25,563 nucleotides of DNA from Anaerolineales bacterium UBA3940 (GCA_002385675.1 DGDY01000149.1:1-25563); one strand, 5' to 3'. Shown: positions 14,771-23,324, counted from the first letter of the stretch. Notes: a model not told the origin generated them from the letters alone. Program-made: numbers and translations.

Positions 14771-15163
14771 GTGCAGCGCATCCACGTTCACACGCAGAGC
14801 AAGAAACAGGTCCTCGACATTACCGACCGGCTGAACCGGGCCATTGCCGATGCGGGCGCAACGGAGGGCGTGTGTCACGTCTTTGTCGCCCATTCGACGG
14901 CGGCACTCAGCACCGCCGTCCTCGACCCCGGCACCGACCTCGATATGTTGGACGCCTACACGCTGATGCTGCCGGACATTGACTACCGGCATCCACACGA
15001 CCCCACTCACGCGCCCGACCATATCCTCGCGACGCTGATCGGCCCGTCGGTGTCGGTGCCCTTCTCCGACGGGCGGCTGATCCTCGGCACGTGGCAGCGG
15101 GTGGTGCTCTTCGAGTTTGACGGCCCGCGCGACCGCGAGTTAATCGTGACGCTGTGCGGCTGA
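14771..15163 (+). CDS. yjbQ: YjbQ/UPF0047 family protein (secondary thiamine-phosphate synthase type)
   Basis: Small cytosolic protein of 130 residues matching YjbQ along its length: HSTAALST at 41-48, D-rich stretch, LPDIDYRHPHD (67-77), H84, GPSVSVPFSDGRLILGTWQRV (91-111) and the C-terminal FDGPRDRELIV. The conserved histidines form the likely active site. Members have weak thiamine-phosphate synthase activity in vitro, but the physiological role is not established. The start is GTG at 14771 with AAGGAG about six bases upstream, so the first residue is read as Met. It is transcribed away from the PhzF-family gene and has its own promoter. No thiamine genes are adjacent. Confidence 0.93.
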   Translation: MQRIHVHTQSKKQVLDITDRLNRAIADAGATEGVCHVFVAHSTAALSTAVLDPGTDLDMLDAYTLMLPDIDYRHPHDPTHAPDHILATLIGPSVSVPFSDGRLILGTWQRVVLFEFDGPRDRELIVTLCG

Positions 15164-15181
15164 GCCTGCTGCGACAGTCGT

Positions 15182-15210
15182 TTGGCAGGCGGCGAGCCAG
15201 CCGCTAACAT
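15182..15210 (+). promoter_or_regulatory. Candidate promoter of the solute-binding lipoprotein gene
   Basis: TTGGCA (15182-15187), 17-bp spacer, TAACAT (15205-15210). The start would be near 15217, about 60 nt before the ATG at 15276. Confidence 0.5.
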
Positions 15211-15275
15211 ATCCTCATTATGGAGGTCGGCCTGTACTACCGCTCCAGAGCCATCGCAAGCCCGGAGAGAGTGTT

Positions 15276-16667
15276 ATGCCCATCATGTCCCGCATGCTGA
15301 ACCTGCCTTCCCCGGTGACGCTCGTCGCCGCGCTCCTTCTCGGCGTGGCGCTGACGGGCTGCGGCGCGCGTGGCGTGGAGGCAGAGCAGCCCGTCCCTCC
15401 GGCGACGGACGATCCGACAACTGCTGCCGGGACAGCCGAAGGCGGCGAGCCGACGACCGGGCCGGTCGAGACGTTGGATGCCACCCCGACGCCCGAGCCC
15501 ACCACAGGCGGCGACATTGTGCTGCGCGTATGGATGCCCGAGAGCCTCGCCCCCACTGCCGAGACGCCCGGAGCGCAGGTGCTTGCCGAGCAACTGCGGG
15601 CTTTTGACACGAAGTACCCCGACTACGATGTGGAGGTGCATGTCAAGCTGACGACCGGTCCGGGCAGCGCGATCGCCTACCTGCGGAGCGCTCGCGGCGT
15701 TGCGCCGGGCATCCTGCCCGACCTCGTCCTCCTGAACCTTGAGGCGCTGGCGCTGGCCGCGAACGACGAGCTTGTCGAGCCGGTCAACACCATGCTTGAG
15801 CCGGACGCGATCTCCGAGTTCTACCCGGCGGCGGTGGAGATGGGCACGGTGGACGGCATCCTGATCGGCGTGCCGTATGTGCTGCAGTTCCAGCACGTCG
15901 TTTACCGCGAGATATTGTTCCTGCAGCCGCCCAACTCGTTCGAGCGCGTGCTGGAAAGCCCGGTGCCGTATGTCTTCCCGGCGGGGACGCTCGGCAACGT
16001 CAACCGGACGACGCTGGCGCAGTACATGGAGGCTGCCGGCGGCGAACTGCTCAACGAGCAGGGCCAGCCTTTCATCAACGAGGACGCACTTGAGCGGCTG
16101 CTTCTTTTCTACGAGCAGGCGCGCGAGGATGGCATCATCGAGCCGGCGCTGTTGCAGCTAACCGACCCCAACGAAACGTGGGAGCTGTTCAACGCGCGAC
16201 AGGCAGGGCTTGCCGCCACGACCTCGACCGCCTACCTGAGTATCCGTGCCGACCTCATCAATACCCAGTTCACCTGGGTGCCCACTGCCGACGGCGACCC
16301 GTTCGCGCTGGTGGATGGCTGGGTGTGGGTCGTGACAACCGAGGACCCGATCCGGCAGGAAGCGGCGCTGGCGCTGCTGGACGAACTGCTGGAGCCTGCC
16401 AACCTCGGTGCGTACACCGAGGCGGTGGGCTGGCTGCCCTCGAAGCCCGCCGCGCTTGAGGTGTGGGCCGAGGCGGAGGACTACGCGGCCTTTGCCGACC
16501 GTGTCCTGCGCAACGCTGCGGCTGTGCCCGAACCGGGCCTGCAGGCCCTCATCGGCACGGCGGTGCAGGATGCGCTCAAAGCGGTGCTGCTCGACGGTGT
16601 GCCCGCCGGGCAGGCCGCCGCCGAAGCCGCCCGCCGCGTGAACACGCCCGTGACCACGCCGCAGTAG
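15276..16667 (+). CDS. ABC transporter extracellular solute-binding lipoprotein
   Basis: A 463-residue lipoprotein: signal peptide with lipobox LTGC and acylated C29, a Thr/Pro/Glu-rich linker to about residue 80, then a family-1-type solute-binding domain. Features include LRVWMPE at the domain start, the ILPDLVLLN segment, the interlobe IGVPYVLQFQHVVYR, and late motifs GWVWVVTTEDPIRQEAALALLDELLEP and AVGWLPSKPAAL. The two-lobed protein should capture a solute, probably a carbohydrate or similar, outside the membrane for an importer. The ATG follows GGAGAG at six bases. No permease or ATPase gene adjoins it. The next gene, 37 bp downstream, is a glycerate kinase, so a link to sugar-acid use is possible but inferred. 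Confidence 0.9.
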   Translation: MPIMSRMLNLPSPVTLVAALLLGVALTGCGARGVEAEQPVPPATDDPTTAAGTAEGGEPTTGPVETLDATPTPEPTTGGDIVLRVWMPESLAPTAETPGAQVLAEQLRAFDTKYPDYDVEVHVKLTTGPGSAIAYLRSARGVAPGILPDLVLLNLEALALAANDELVEPVNTMLEPDAISEFYPAAVEMGTVDGILIGVPYVLQFQHVVYREILFLQPPNSFERVLESPVPYVFPAGTLGNVNRTTLAQYMEAAGGELLNEQGQPFINEDALERLLLFYEQAREDGIIEPALLQLTDPNETWELFNARQAGLAATTSTAYLSIRADLINTQFTWVPTADGDPFALVDGWVWVVTTEDPIRQEAALALLDELLEPANLGAYTEAVGWLPSKPAALEVWAEAEDYAAFADRVLRNAAAVPEPGLQALIGTAVQDALKAVLLDGVPAGQAAAEAARRVNTPVTTPQ

Positions 16668-16704
16668 CGCGACAACCCCGCTCCATCCGACCGGAGGTGT
16701 GCCC

Positions 16705-18018
16705 ATGCCGACAGAGCCCGCCCCGCTGCGCTTTGAGGACCACGAGCAGCACATCCACGCGCTGATCCGCGCGGCAATGCAGGCAGCCGACCCCGCCCGC
16801 GCGCTGCGCGAGCACTGGCCCGGTACGCTCGCCGGGGCGCAGCGCCTGACCGTGATCGGTGCGGGCAAGGCGGCGCTGGAGATGGCGCTGGAGCTTGAGC
16901 GGCTATGCGAGGGGCGGCTTCAGGGTGGCGCGGTCGCCGTTGTGCCGGAGCGACTCGAACGCCTCACCGGGCAGCCCGCGTCGTTCGATGCCTACCCAGC
17001 CTCGCACCCGCTGCCCGATGCCCGCAGCGTGCGCGCCGCACAGGCCATCGCTGATGTCGCCCGCGCGGCGGGGGAGGGGGACGACCTGATCGTGCTGCTT
17101 TCCGGCGGCGGCTCGGCGATGCTGACCCTCCCTGCCGGCGACCTGACGCTGGACGACCTGCGCGCGGTGACGGAGGCGCTCCAGCTTGCGGGCGCGCCCA
17201 TCGAATCCCTGAACGCGGTGCGCAAGCACTGCGAGCAGCTTAAAGGCGGCGGGCTGGCGCGGCTGGCAGCCCCGGCGCGGGTGTGGGCCTTCATCCTGTC
17301 CGACGTGGTTGGCGACCCGCTCGACGTAATCGCCTCCGGCCCAACCGCGCCCGACCCCACCACCTACGCGGACGCGCTCGACGTGCTGGCCCGCTACGGC
17401 GTGCGCGACGCCGCGCCAGCCGTCACCCGGCACCTCGAAGCCGGGGTGCGCGGCGAGCACCCGGAAACAGCCAAGCCGGGCGCGGACGCCTTCGCCCGCG
17501 TGACGAACACGCTGATCGGCAGCAACGTCATGGCGATTGAGGCGGTGCGCCAGCAGGCGGAGGCGGCTGGCTGGCGCGTCGAGGCGGTGGAGACGGGCGT
17601 CGAGGGGGAGGCGCGGCAGGTCGGGGCGCGGCTTGCCGAGCGCGCACGGCAGCTTGCCGCACAGGGCGGCGGCCCGGCGATCCTGATCCTCGGCGGGGAG
17701 ACGACCGTCACCGTGCGGGGGGATGGGCGGGGCGGTCGCAACCAGGAGCTTGCGCTGGCGGCGGCGCTGGCCCTCGACGGTGCGGCGGGGATCGCGGTGA
17801 CATCCTTCGCAACGGACGGCGTGGACGGCCCGACGGACGCGGCAGGCGCGATCGTCACCGGGGAGACTGTGCGCCGCGCGCGGGAGATGGGCCTCGACGC
17901 GCGGAACTTCCTGCAGCGGAACGACAGCTACACGTTCTTCGAGCGGGTCGGCGGGCTGATCCGCCTCGGCCCGACGGGCACGAACGTCAACGATGTGGCG
18001 CTGGCGCTGGTGTATTAG
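16705..18018 (+). CDS. Glycerate 2-kinase (DUF4147/MOFRL family)
   Basis: A 437-residue cytosolic enzyme of the GckA/TtuD class that phosphorylates D-glycerate to 2-phosphoglycerate. The N-terminal DUF4147 domain shows VIGAGKAALEMA, SGGGSAM at 133-139, NAVRKHCEQLKGGGLA and LSDVVGDPLDVIASGPT. The C-terminal MOFRL domain (about 325-435) shows GGETTVTVRGDGRGGRNQELAL, SFATDGVDGPTDAAGA and GPTGTNVNDV. The length is typical. The frame includes a GTG two codons earlier, but ATG 16705 is placed seven bases after GGAGG. It is 37 bp downstream of the solute-binding lipoprotein gene and probably co-transcribed with it. Confidence 0.95.
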   Translation: MPTEPAPLRFEDHEQHIHALIRAAMQAADPARALREHWPGTLAGAQRLTVIGAGKAALEMALELERLCEGRLQGGAVAVVPERLERLTGQPASFDAYPASHPLPDARSVRAAQAIADVARAAGEGDDLIVLLSGGGSAMLTLPAGDLTLDDLRAVTEALQLAGAPIESLNAVRKHCEQLKGGGLARLAAPARVWAFILSDVVGDPLDVIASGPTAPDPTTYADALDVLARYGVRDAAPAVTRHLEAGVRGEHPETAKPGADAFARVTNTLIGSNVMAIEAVRQQAEAAGWRVEAVETGVEGEARQVGARLAERARQLAAQGGGPAILILGGETTVTVRGDGRGGRNQELALAAALALDGAAGIAVTSFATDGVDGPTDAAGAIVTGETVRRAREMGLDARNFLQRNDSYTFFERVGGLIRLGPTGTNVNDVALALVY

Positions 18019-18053
18019 GGGAGACCGGTCGGAGAGCTGATTTTTTGGTAATG

Positions 18054-18141
18054 CGCCGCGAATGTTGTTTTTGGGGCAATGGGCCGCGAATAAACTTCGC
18101 GGCTACTTTTGGGGAAACACGCCGCGACTAAACGTCGCGGC
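18054..18141. repeat. Cluster of short GCCGCGA palindromes before the acetyltransferase gene
   Basis: A half copy starts at 18054 (GCCGCGAAT). A full copy at 18083-18103 has arms GCCGCGAA/TTCGCGGC and loop TAAAC, identical to the one at 51-71. A second full copy at 18121-18141 has arms GCCGCGAC/GTCGCGGC and the same TAAAC loop. The copies sit 30-40 bp apart. Confidence 0.8.
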
Positions 18142-18174
18142 TTCAATTGTAATACTGGTAAGGAGATTTGAGGC

Positions 18175-18735
18175 GTGAAGACCGAAAAAGAGAAGATGCT
18201 GGCCGGTGAGATGTATGTTGCGAACGACCCGCAGCTTGTGCAGGAGCGGCTCAACGCGCGGCGGCTGACCCGCCTGTACAACCAGACGCTCGAAACCGAC
18301 CTTGAGGGCAGAAAGGCCATCCTGCGCGAGCTTCTCGGCTCGATGGGGGAGGATATTTACATCGAGCCGCCGTTCCGCTGCGATTACGGCTACAACATCC
18401 ACGTCGGCGAGAACTTCTACGCCAACTTTGACTGCGTGTTTCTGGACGTGTGCGAGATCCGCATCGGCGATAACTGCATGATCGCGCCGGGGGTGCACAT
18501 CTACACGGCGACCCACCCGCTCGACCCGACCGCGCGCAACTCTGGTCGGGAGTTCGGCAAGCCAGTGCGCATCGGACATAACGTGTGGATCGGCGGGCTG
18601 GCGGTGATCAACCCCGGCGTGACCATCGGCAACAATGTGGTGATCGCCTCCGGCGCGGTCGTGACGAAGGACGTGCCGGATAACGTGGTGGTCGGCGGCA
18701 ACCCCGCGCGGGTGATCAAGGAGATCGAGGTGTAG
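18175..18735 (+). CDS. maa: Sugar O-acetyltransferase, maltose/galactoside acetyltransferase type
   Basis: A 186-residue cytosolic enzyme of the left-handed beta-helix (hexapeptide repeat) family that transfers acetyl from acetyl-CoA to sugars. The N-terminal cap begins [18 protein letters not shown], typical of the Maa/NodL/LacA cap. The helix spans about 60-183. H114 in TATHPLDP is the catalytic histidine, and the end has the usual [18 protein letters not shown]. The start is GTG at 18175 with AAGGAG nine bases upstream. It lies 156 bp after the glycerate kinase, separated by the palindrome cluster. The acceptor sugar cannot be told from sequence. Confidence 0.93.
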   Translation: MKTEKEKMLAGEMYVANDPQLVQERLNARRLTRLYNQTLETDLEGRKAILRELLGSMGEDIYIEPPFRCDYGYNIHVGENFYANFDCVFLDVCEIRIGDNCMIAPGVHIYTATHPLDPTARNSGREFGKPVRIGHNVWIGGLAVINPGVTIGNNVVIASGAVVTKDVPDNVVVGGNPARVIKEIEV

Positions 18736-18747
18736 GGGTGTCCGGTA

Positions 18748-18798
18748 CCTCATCCCCTAACCGGGCGGCGAGAACTCGCCGTGAGTCCAGGGGTGAGG
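18748..18798. repeat. Inverted-repeat element between genes
   Basis: Outer near-complementary arms CCTCATCCCCT (18748-18758) and AGGGGTGAGG (18789-18798) enclose an inner hairpin CGGCGAG/CTCGCCG (18766-18781). It is similar in outline to the element at 3515-3578. There is no T-tract, so it is not a classical terminator. Confidence 0.55.
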
Positions 18799-18811
18799 TC
18801 TGAGCCCCACA

Positions 18812-18839
18812 TTGCCCCCGCCTGCCTTCCCGCTATAAT
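18812..18839 (+). promoter_or_regulatory. Promoter of the GT39-like membrane protein gene
   Basis: TTGCCC (18812-18817), 16-bp spacer, perfect TATAAT (18834-18839). The transcript would start near 18846 and leave a leader of about 40 nt to the ATG at 18886. Confidence 0.6.
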
Positions 18840-18885
18840 AGGGCAGTCTACACCCTGATAGTTAACGTGATGGTTAAGCCGCCCC

Positions 18886-21234
18886 ATGCCGCACCCCCAG
18901 CCGTCCCCGCGAGACGCCAGAACCACCGATCCGCTCATCGCCACTGCGCTGGCGCTGCTGCTCCTTGCCGCGTACCTGCTCACCGCCGACCTGCGCTTCC
19001 AGTCCGTTGACGAGCTGGCCGTGTTCAGCCTCGCGCGGAGCCTCACCGGGCGCGGCGCGCTCGACGTGGACGGGCTGTTCTGGACGACGCTGTATCTCGG
19101 CGAGGGGACGGTTGCCGCGCCGGGCGTGGACGGCCACCTGTACTCGCTTAAAGACCCCGGCCTGTCCGTGCTGATCACGCCGCTGCTGGCGCTCGCCTAC
19201 CGGGTCGGCTCCAGCCCGGTCCGCACGGCCTTCCTCATCTCCCCGCTGCTCACCGCGCTGACCGGGGCGCTGCTGTACCTCGCCACGCGGGACATCGGCT
19301 TCCGTCGCGGGGCGGCGCTGCTCGGCGCGCTGACCTTCGGGCTGGGCTCGATGGCGCTGCCGTATGCCCGGACGCTGTTCACGCAGCCGCTCGCGGCGCT
19401 GTGCCTGACCGGGGCGACGTGGGCCACCTACCGCGGCTTCACGGACCGCCGCCCGTGGCTGGCGTTCCTCGGCGGGCTGGCGCTCGGCGCGGCATCTACC
19501 GCGGCGATTGCGCTGTGGGTGCTGCTGCCCGCCTATGCGCTGTCCCTCATTCCCTGGGAGCAGGTCCGCCAGCAACGCTGGCGTGAGGCGCTGCACGCGG
19601 CGCTGCCGCTGCTCGTGCCCTTTGGCCTCGGCGCGGCGCTGTTCGTGGCGGGTGAGGCGGCCTATAACACGGCCCGGTTCGGCTCCCCGTTCAACACCGG
19701 GCACAGCGAGACGAGCGGGCTGGCCTTTGAGTTCGATACGTTCCTCGTCGGCAGCGTGGGGCAACTGATCAGCCTGCCACGCGGGGTGGTGTGGTACGCG
19801 CCGTTCGTGCTGCTCGTGCCCTTCGGCGCGGCGATAATGTGGCGCTCACACCGGCGGCTGGCGGCGCTGCTCGGGGCGCAGGCGGCGCTTGTCTTTCTGC
19901 TGTACTCAAGCTGGTACGACTGGGGCGGCGGGCTGGCGTGGGGGCCGCGCTTCCTCGTGCCGCTGATGCCGCTACTGGCGCTGTTCGTCGTGCCGCTGTT
20001 CGAGCGGCTCGGCGAGGCAGGCGGGCCGCAGGCGGCGCGGGCTGCGGTGGGTCTCGTGCTGCTGGCCTCCACCGGCGTGCAGATCGCCGCCGCGCTGGTC
20101 GATGCGACGGCCTCGCAGACGGATATCTTCGACCGGCTCAGAGCCATCACGCGCGGCGGCGGCCTCGCTGAGCGGGTCGCTGTCTTTACCGATGCGTCCG
20201 CACTGCCGTACCCGCGCCTGGTGGCGCTGTTCGAACAGGGGGAGTGGAGCGTGCTGTGGATGTCTCGCGGCACACTCGACCCGCTGCTGCTGGCTGCGCT
20301 GCTGGCGCTCGTGGTGCTGGCGGCGGGCGGGCTGTGGCTGGCCTGTCGGGGCGGGCGGCACCGGCTGCTTGGCGGGGGGCTGCTGGTGCAGGGTGCTCTC
20401 TCCGCCGGTGCCGCCGCGCTGATGCTGGCCCGCTACCCGCAGGCGCCTAATGGCTACAACTCGTACGATCCCGCCGTCCTGCCTGGCCTCGGCGATGTGA
20501 CGGCGATCCTCTCCGAGCAGGCCGCCCCCGGTGACGGCATTATCCTGTTGCTGCAGGACGATTACATCCGCTGGAGCGACCTGTACCGCAGCCAGATACC
20601 GGAGATGAACTTCGCCCTCGAAGCCCCGCTGCCGCCGGAGTCGGCGGAGATGCTGGCCCGCGCTGCGGAGTGGTATGACCGTGTGTGGCTCGTCAGCAGG
20701 GGGACGCTGCGCGGCGACCCGTCGAACGGCGTCGAGGCGTGGCTGGGGCAGCGGGCGCACATCGGCACGGTGCTGTTTGACGACGAGTCGATCAGCCTGC
20801 TGACGTACACCTTCCCGCAGGCCGAAACCCTCGCCTTCGAACCGGCGGGCGTCCACTTCGGCGAGCATATCGAGCTTGTCGAGTACGCCTGGGAGATGGT
20901 GCGGCGGCCCGACGCGGCCTGGATCAACCTGACGCTGCACTGGAAGGCGCTCGCCGACCTGCCGGGGAACTACAGCATCACGACGCAGGTGTGGACGCGC
21001 GACTGGGCTCAGATCGCGCAGCACGACGGGCAGCCGGGCGGCTTCTACGCGCCGACAACGGCGTGGCAACCGGGCGAGATTATCGAGGACCGGCACAGCA
21101 TCCAGATCCCTGCCGACCTGCTGCCGGGCCCGTACTATCTGCACGTCGGCGTGTACGACCTCGAAACGGGCGAGATCGTGTGGCCGGTCGAAGTGCCTGA
21201 ATACCTGTGGATCCCCATCGAGATCGAGGGGTAG
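18886..21234 (+). CDS. Polytopic GT39/ArnT-like glycosyltransferase-type membrane protein with C-terminal ectodomain
   Basis: A 782-residue protein. The N-terminal two thirds hold about ten or more hydrophobic helices. D42-E43 in the first outer loop (SVDELAVFSLARSL) sits where GT-C enzymes such as PMT and ArnT carry their catalytic acid. A SLKDPGLSVLITPLLA motif follows. After the last helix (about residue 500) comes a soluble region (about 545-782) whose end looks like a beta-sandwich (HFGEHIELVEYAW, LTLHWKALADLPGNY, AWQPGEIIEDRHSIQIP). GT-C proteins transfer sugars from polyprenyl-phosphate carriers outside the membrane. The acceptor is unknown, and surface glycans or secreted proteins are plausible. 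The start ATG has no strong Shine-Dalgarno sequence. Confidence 0.82.
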   Translation: MPHPQPSPRDARTTDPLIATALALLLLAAYLLTADLRFQSVDELAVFSLARSLTGRGALDVDGLFWTTLYLGEGTVAAPGVDGHLYSLKDPGLSVLITPLLALAYRVGSSPVRTAFLISPLLTALTGALLYLATRDIGFRRGAALLGALTFGLGSMALPYARTLFTQPLAALCLTGATWATYRGFTDRRPWLAFLGGLALGAASTAAIALWVLLPAYALSLIPWEQVRQQRWREALHAALPLLVPFGLGAALFVAGEAAYNTARFGSPFNTGHSETSGLAFEFDTFLVGSVGQLISLPRGVVWYAPFVLLVPFGAAIMWRSHRRLAALLGAQAALVFLLYSSWYDWGGGLAWGPRFLVPLMPLLALFVVPLFERLGEAGGPQAARAAVGLVLLASTGVQIAAALVDATASQTDIFDRLRAITRGGGLAERVAVFTDASALPYPRLVALFEQGEWSVLWMSRGTLDPLLLAALLALVVLAAGGLWLACRGGRHRLLGGGLLVQGALSAGAAALMLARYPQAPNGYNSYDPAVLPGLGDVTAILSEQAAPGDGIILLLQDDYIRWSDLYRSQIPEMNFALEAPLPPESAEMLARAAEWYDRVWLVSRGTLRGDPSNGVEAWLGQRAHIGTVLFDDESISLLTYTFPQAETLAFEPAGVHFGEHIELVEYAWEMVRRPDAAWINLTLHWKALADLPGNYSITTQVWTRDWAQIAQHDGQPGGFYAPTTAWQPGEIIEDRHSIQIPADLLPGPYYLHVGVYDLETGEIVWPVEVPEYLWIPIEIEG

Positions 21235-21357
21235 GTTCCGGCGGGCAGTTCCCCACCAGCCCCCCTATGTGATTCCGCACCCCTCCTGTGATACGCTCAA
21301 TGCAACTCCTCTGGCCACGTAGGCCGGGAGATGCCGTGAGGCAAAAGGAGGGAAGAA

Positions 21358-22260
21358 ATGAGCGGAATTTTTAGTTATCGTGTGTTGATCCCGGCCCTTC
21401 TGGCTGGGCTGCTGTTGCTGGCGGGCTGCACCTCGCAGGCTCAACCCACCACCGAGCCGCCCACCGAGGAGCCGACCGCACCGGCAACGGCGACCATCGA
21501 GCCGACCGAACCTCCGCCCACTGACGAGCCAACCGAGGCGGCCACACCGACCGAGGCCGCAACCGACACCCCTGAGGCAACGGCTACCGACGAGCCTGCT
21601 GATGTTGAGGCAGGCATCACAGCTCAGGATCAGCCGCTGGGCGCGGACGCCACGGTGACCATTGCAAGGGTGGCCGCGCCGGAACCGGGCTTCGTCGTGA
21701 TCCACCGCGACGTAGACGGGGAGCCGGGTGAGATCCTCGGCTTTGCGCCGGTTGAGGCAGGCGAGACAACCAACGTCCGGGTGGAGTTGGACCCCACGCG
21801 GCTGACGCAGACCCTGCACGCCATGCTGCACGTCGATGCGGGGGAGGAGGGTGAGTTCGAGTTCCCCGGTGCGGATGAGCCTGTCACCGATGCGCAGGGC
21901 GCGATCGTGATGCAGCCCTTCAACCTGACTGGCAACGCCATCGGCGTGGAAGAACAGGCCGCAGCGAACACCGTCAACGTGCCGCTTGTGCTGGCGGAGC
22001 AGGCGGGCTGGATCGTGATCCACGCGGACGAGGATGGCGCGCCCGGCCCGGTGATCGGCTTTGCGCCGGTCGAGGAAGGGCTGAACATCGACGTGCCGGT
22101 GGAGATCGACGTGGCGCAGGCGACGCCGACCGTCTATGCCATGCTGCACGTCGAGACGGGCACGCCGGGCGAGTTCGAGTTCCCCGACGCCGACCCGCCT
22201 GCTCAGGGCGCGGGCGGCAGCCTCATCGTGCAGCCGTTCACGCTGACGAACCTCCCCTAG
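21358..22260 (+). CDS. Lipoprotein with two DUF7282-like domains (first of a tandem pair)
   Basis: A 300-residue surface lipoprotein: signal peptide with lipobox LAGC (C24), a Thr/Glu/Pro/Ala-rich spacer to about residue 82, then two copies of one domain (about 87-190 and 191-300). Each copy has D/EQ at the start, a G(F/W)(V/I)VIHxDxxGxPG core, GFAPVE, and AMLHV(D/E)xGxxGEFEFPxxDxP near the end, which matches DUF7282 by recognition. The function of DUF7282 is unknown. The two conserved histidines with nearby acids could bind metal or carry a structural role. The ATG follows AAGGAGG. The next gene, a paralogue, starts 22 bp later. Confidence 0.85.
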   Translation: MSGIFSYRVLIPALLAGLLLLAGCTSQAQPTTEPPTEEPTAPATATIEPTEPPPTDEPTEAATPTEAATDTPEATATDEPADVEAGITAQDQPLGADATVTIARVAAPEPGFVVIHRDVDGEPGEILGFAPVEAGETTNVRVELDPTRLTQTLHAMLHVDAGEEGEFEFPGADEPVTDAQGAIVMQPFNLTGNAIGVEEQAAANTVNVPLVLAEQAGWIVIHADEDGAPGPVIGFAPVEEGLNIDVPVEIDVAQATPTVYAMLHVETGTPGEFEFPDADPPAQGAGGSLIVQPFTLTNLP

Positions 22261-22282
22261 GCGGGATGCCCGGAGCAGCGGC

Positions 22283-23233
22283 GTGATCAGGCGGCGGCAG
22301 GCAGGGGCGGCAGGGCTGGCTGTGGCGATGCTGCTGCTCGCCGCGTGCGGGCCTGCCCTGCCGCCGGGCGGCGTGCGGCTGGCGCGTGTGCCGGAGGCGA
22401 CGCCCTTCACCCCGCCTGCGCTCGCAGAGACGCCCACCGCCGCGCCCAGCGCCACCGCTACCGCCGCGCCGACGCTCACGCCGTCGCCGGTTGTGCGCAT
22501 CGACCCCACGTTCATGACGCCTGAACCGGCAGGTCGCCCAGCCGATGCGACCGGCACGCCGACCGCCACGCTTGAGTACAGCGTCGTCGAGGTGAGCGAC
22601 CAGCCGCTTAGCCCGGAGAATGCCCTCGTTGTGAGCCGGGTTGCCTCCACTCAGGACGGCTGGGTTGTAATCTTCGGTGCGGCGGGCGCCGGGCTCAATG
22701 ACGTGCTGGGCTATGCGCCGGTCAATGCAGGCGAGAACCGCAACATCCGTGTAGAGGTGGACCCGGAGCGGCTCACCGAGGCGCTGATCGCGGTGCTGTA
22801 TCACGGACGAACGGGCGGCGAGCCGTACGCGCCCGGCGTGGGTGAACCCGGAACGAACCAGTGGGGTGAGGTCGCCTTGAGCAGGTTCGGCCTGTCCGGG
22901 AGCGTCATCGTCGTGGCGGATCAGCCGCTGGGGGCGGGGAGCACGGTCAGCGTGCCGTTTGTGCTGTCCGAACTGCCCGGATGGCTGGCGATCCACGCGG
23001 ACGAGCACGGCGTGCCCGGCCCGGTGATCGGGGTCAGGCGGGTGGCGCAGGGCATCACGCGCGACGCGATCGTGCAGATCGACCCGGCGGGCGCAACCGG
23101 CACCCTCTATGCGATGCTGCACGTCGACACCGGCGCTGCGGGCGTGTTCGAGTTCCCTGCCGCCGATCCGGTCGCCGAGCACGTACAGGGCGGCATGGTC
23201 GTGCAGTCCTTCCGTGTGACAGGCGGCGGGTAG
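22283..23233 (+). CDS. Lipoprotein with two DUF7282-like domains (second of the pair)
   Basis: A 316-residue paralogue of the preceding gene: signal peptide with lipobox LAAC (C22), a Thr/Ala/Pro-rich spacer, then two domain copies (about 105-210 and 211-316). The second copy is close to those of its neighbour (WLAIHADEHGVPGPVIG, YAMLHVDTGAAGVFEFP). The first has drifted: the IHxD core reads IFGAAGAG and the LHVD segment reads LYHGRTGG, so the conserved histidine/acid set is largely lost. The start is GTG with GGAG seven bases upstream, 22 bp after the first gene, so both are on one transcript. Probably an old gene duplication on top of a domain duplication. Confidence 0.83.
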   Translation: MIRRRQAGAAGLAVAMLLLAACGPALPPGGVRLARVPEATPFTPPALAETPTAAPSATATAAPTLTPSPVVRIDPTFMTPEPAGRPADATGTPTATLEYSVVEVSDQPLSPENALVVSRVASTQDGWVVIFGAAGAGLNDVLGYAPVNAGENRNIRVEVDPERLTEALIAVLYHGRTGGEPYAPGVGEPGTNQWGEVALSRFGLSGSVIVVADQPLGAGSTVSVPFVLSELPGWLAIHADEHGVPGPVIGVRRVAQGITRDAIVQIDPAGATGTLYAMLHVDTGAAGVFEFPAADPVAEHVQGGMVVQSFRVTGGG

Positions 23234-23308
23234 GGCGTATTTTTAGGTGTTTTTGAGTTATTCTCGTGATTTTTCTGATCCGAGTTGCTAGGCTGGAGGT
23301 AGGGGAAC

Positions 23309-23324
23309 AGCCGCTGATGCGGCT
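23309..23324 (+). promoter_or_regulatory. Small hairpin in the leader of the acidic lipoprotein gene
   Basis: AGCCGC, loop TGAT, GCGGCT, perfect six-pair stem about 34 bases before the ATG at 23358. Its role is not known. Confidence 0.3.

Noticed and set aside
21265..22650. 461-codon minus-strand frame over the DUF7282 lipoproteins
   Set aside because: It spans two sense genes with clear lipoboxes and ribosome sites. The antisense translation has no recognised domain.
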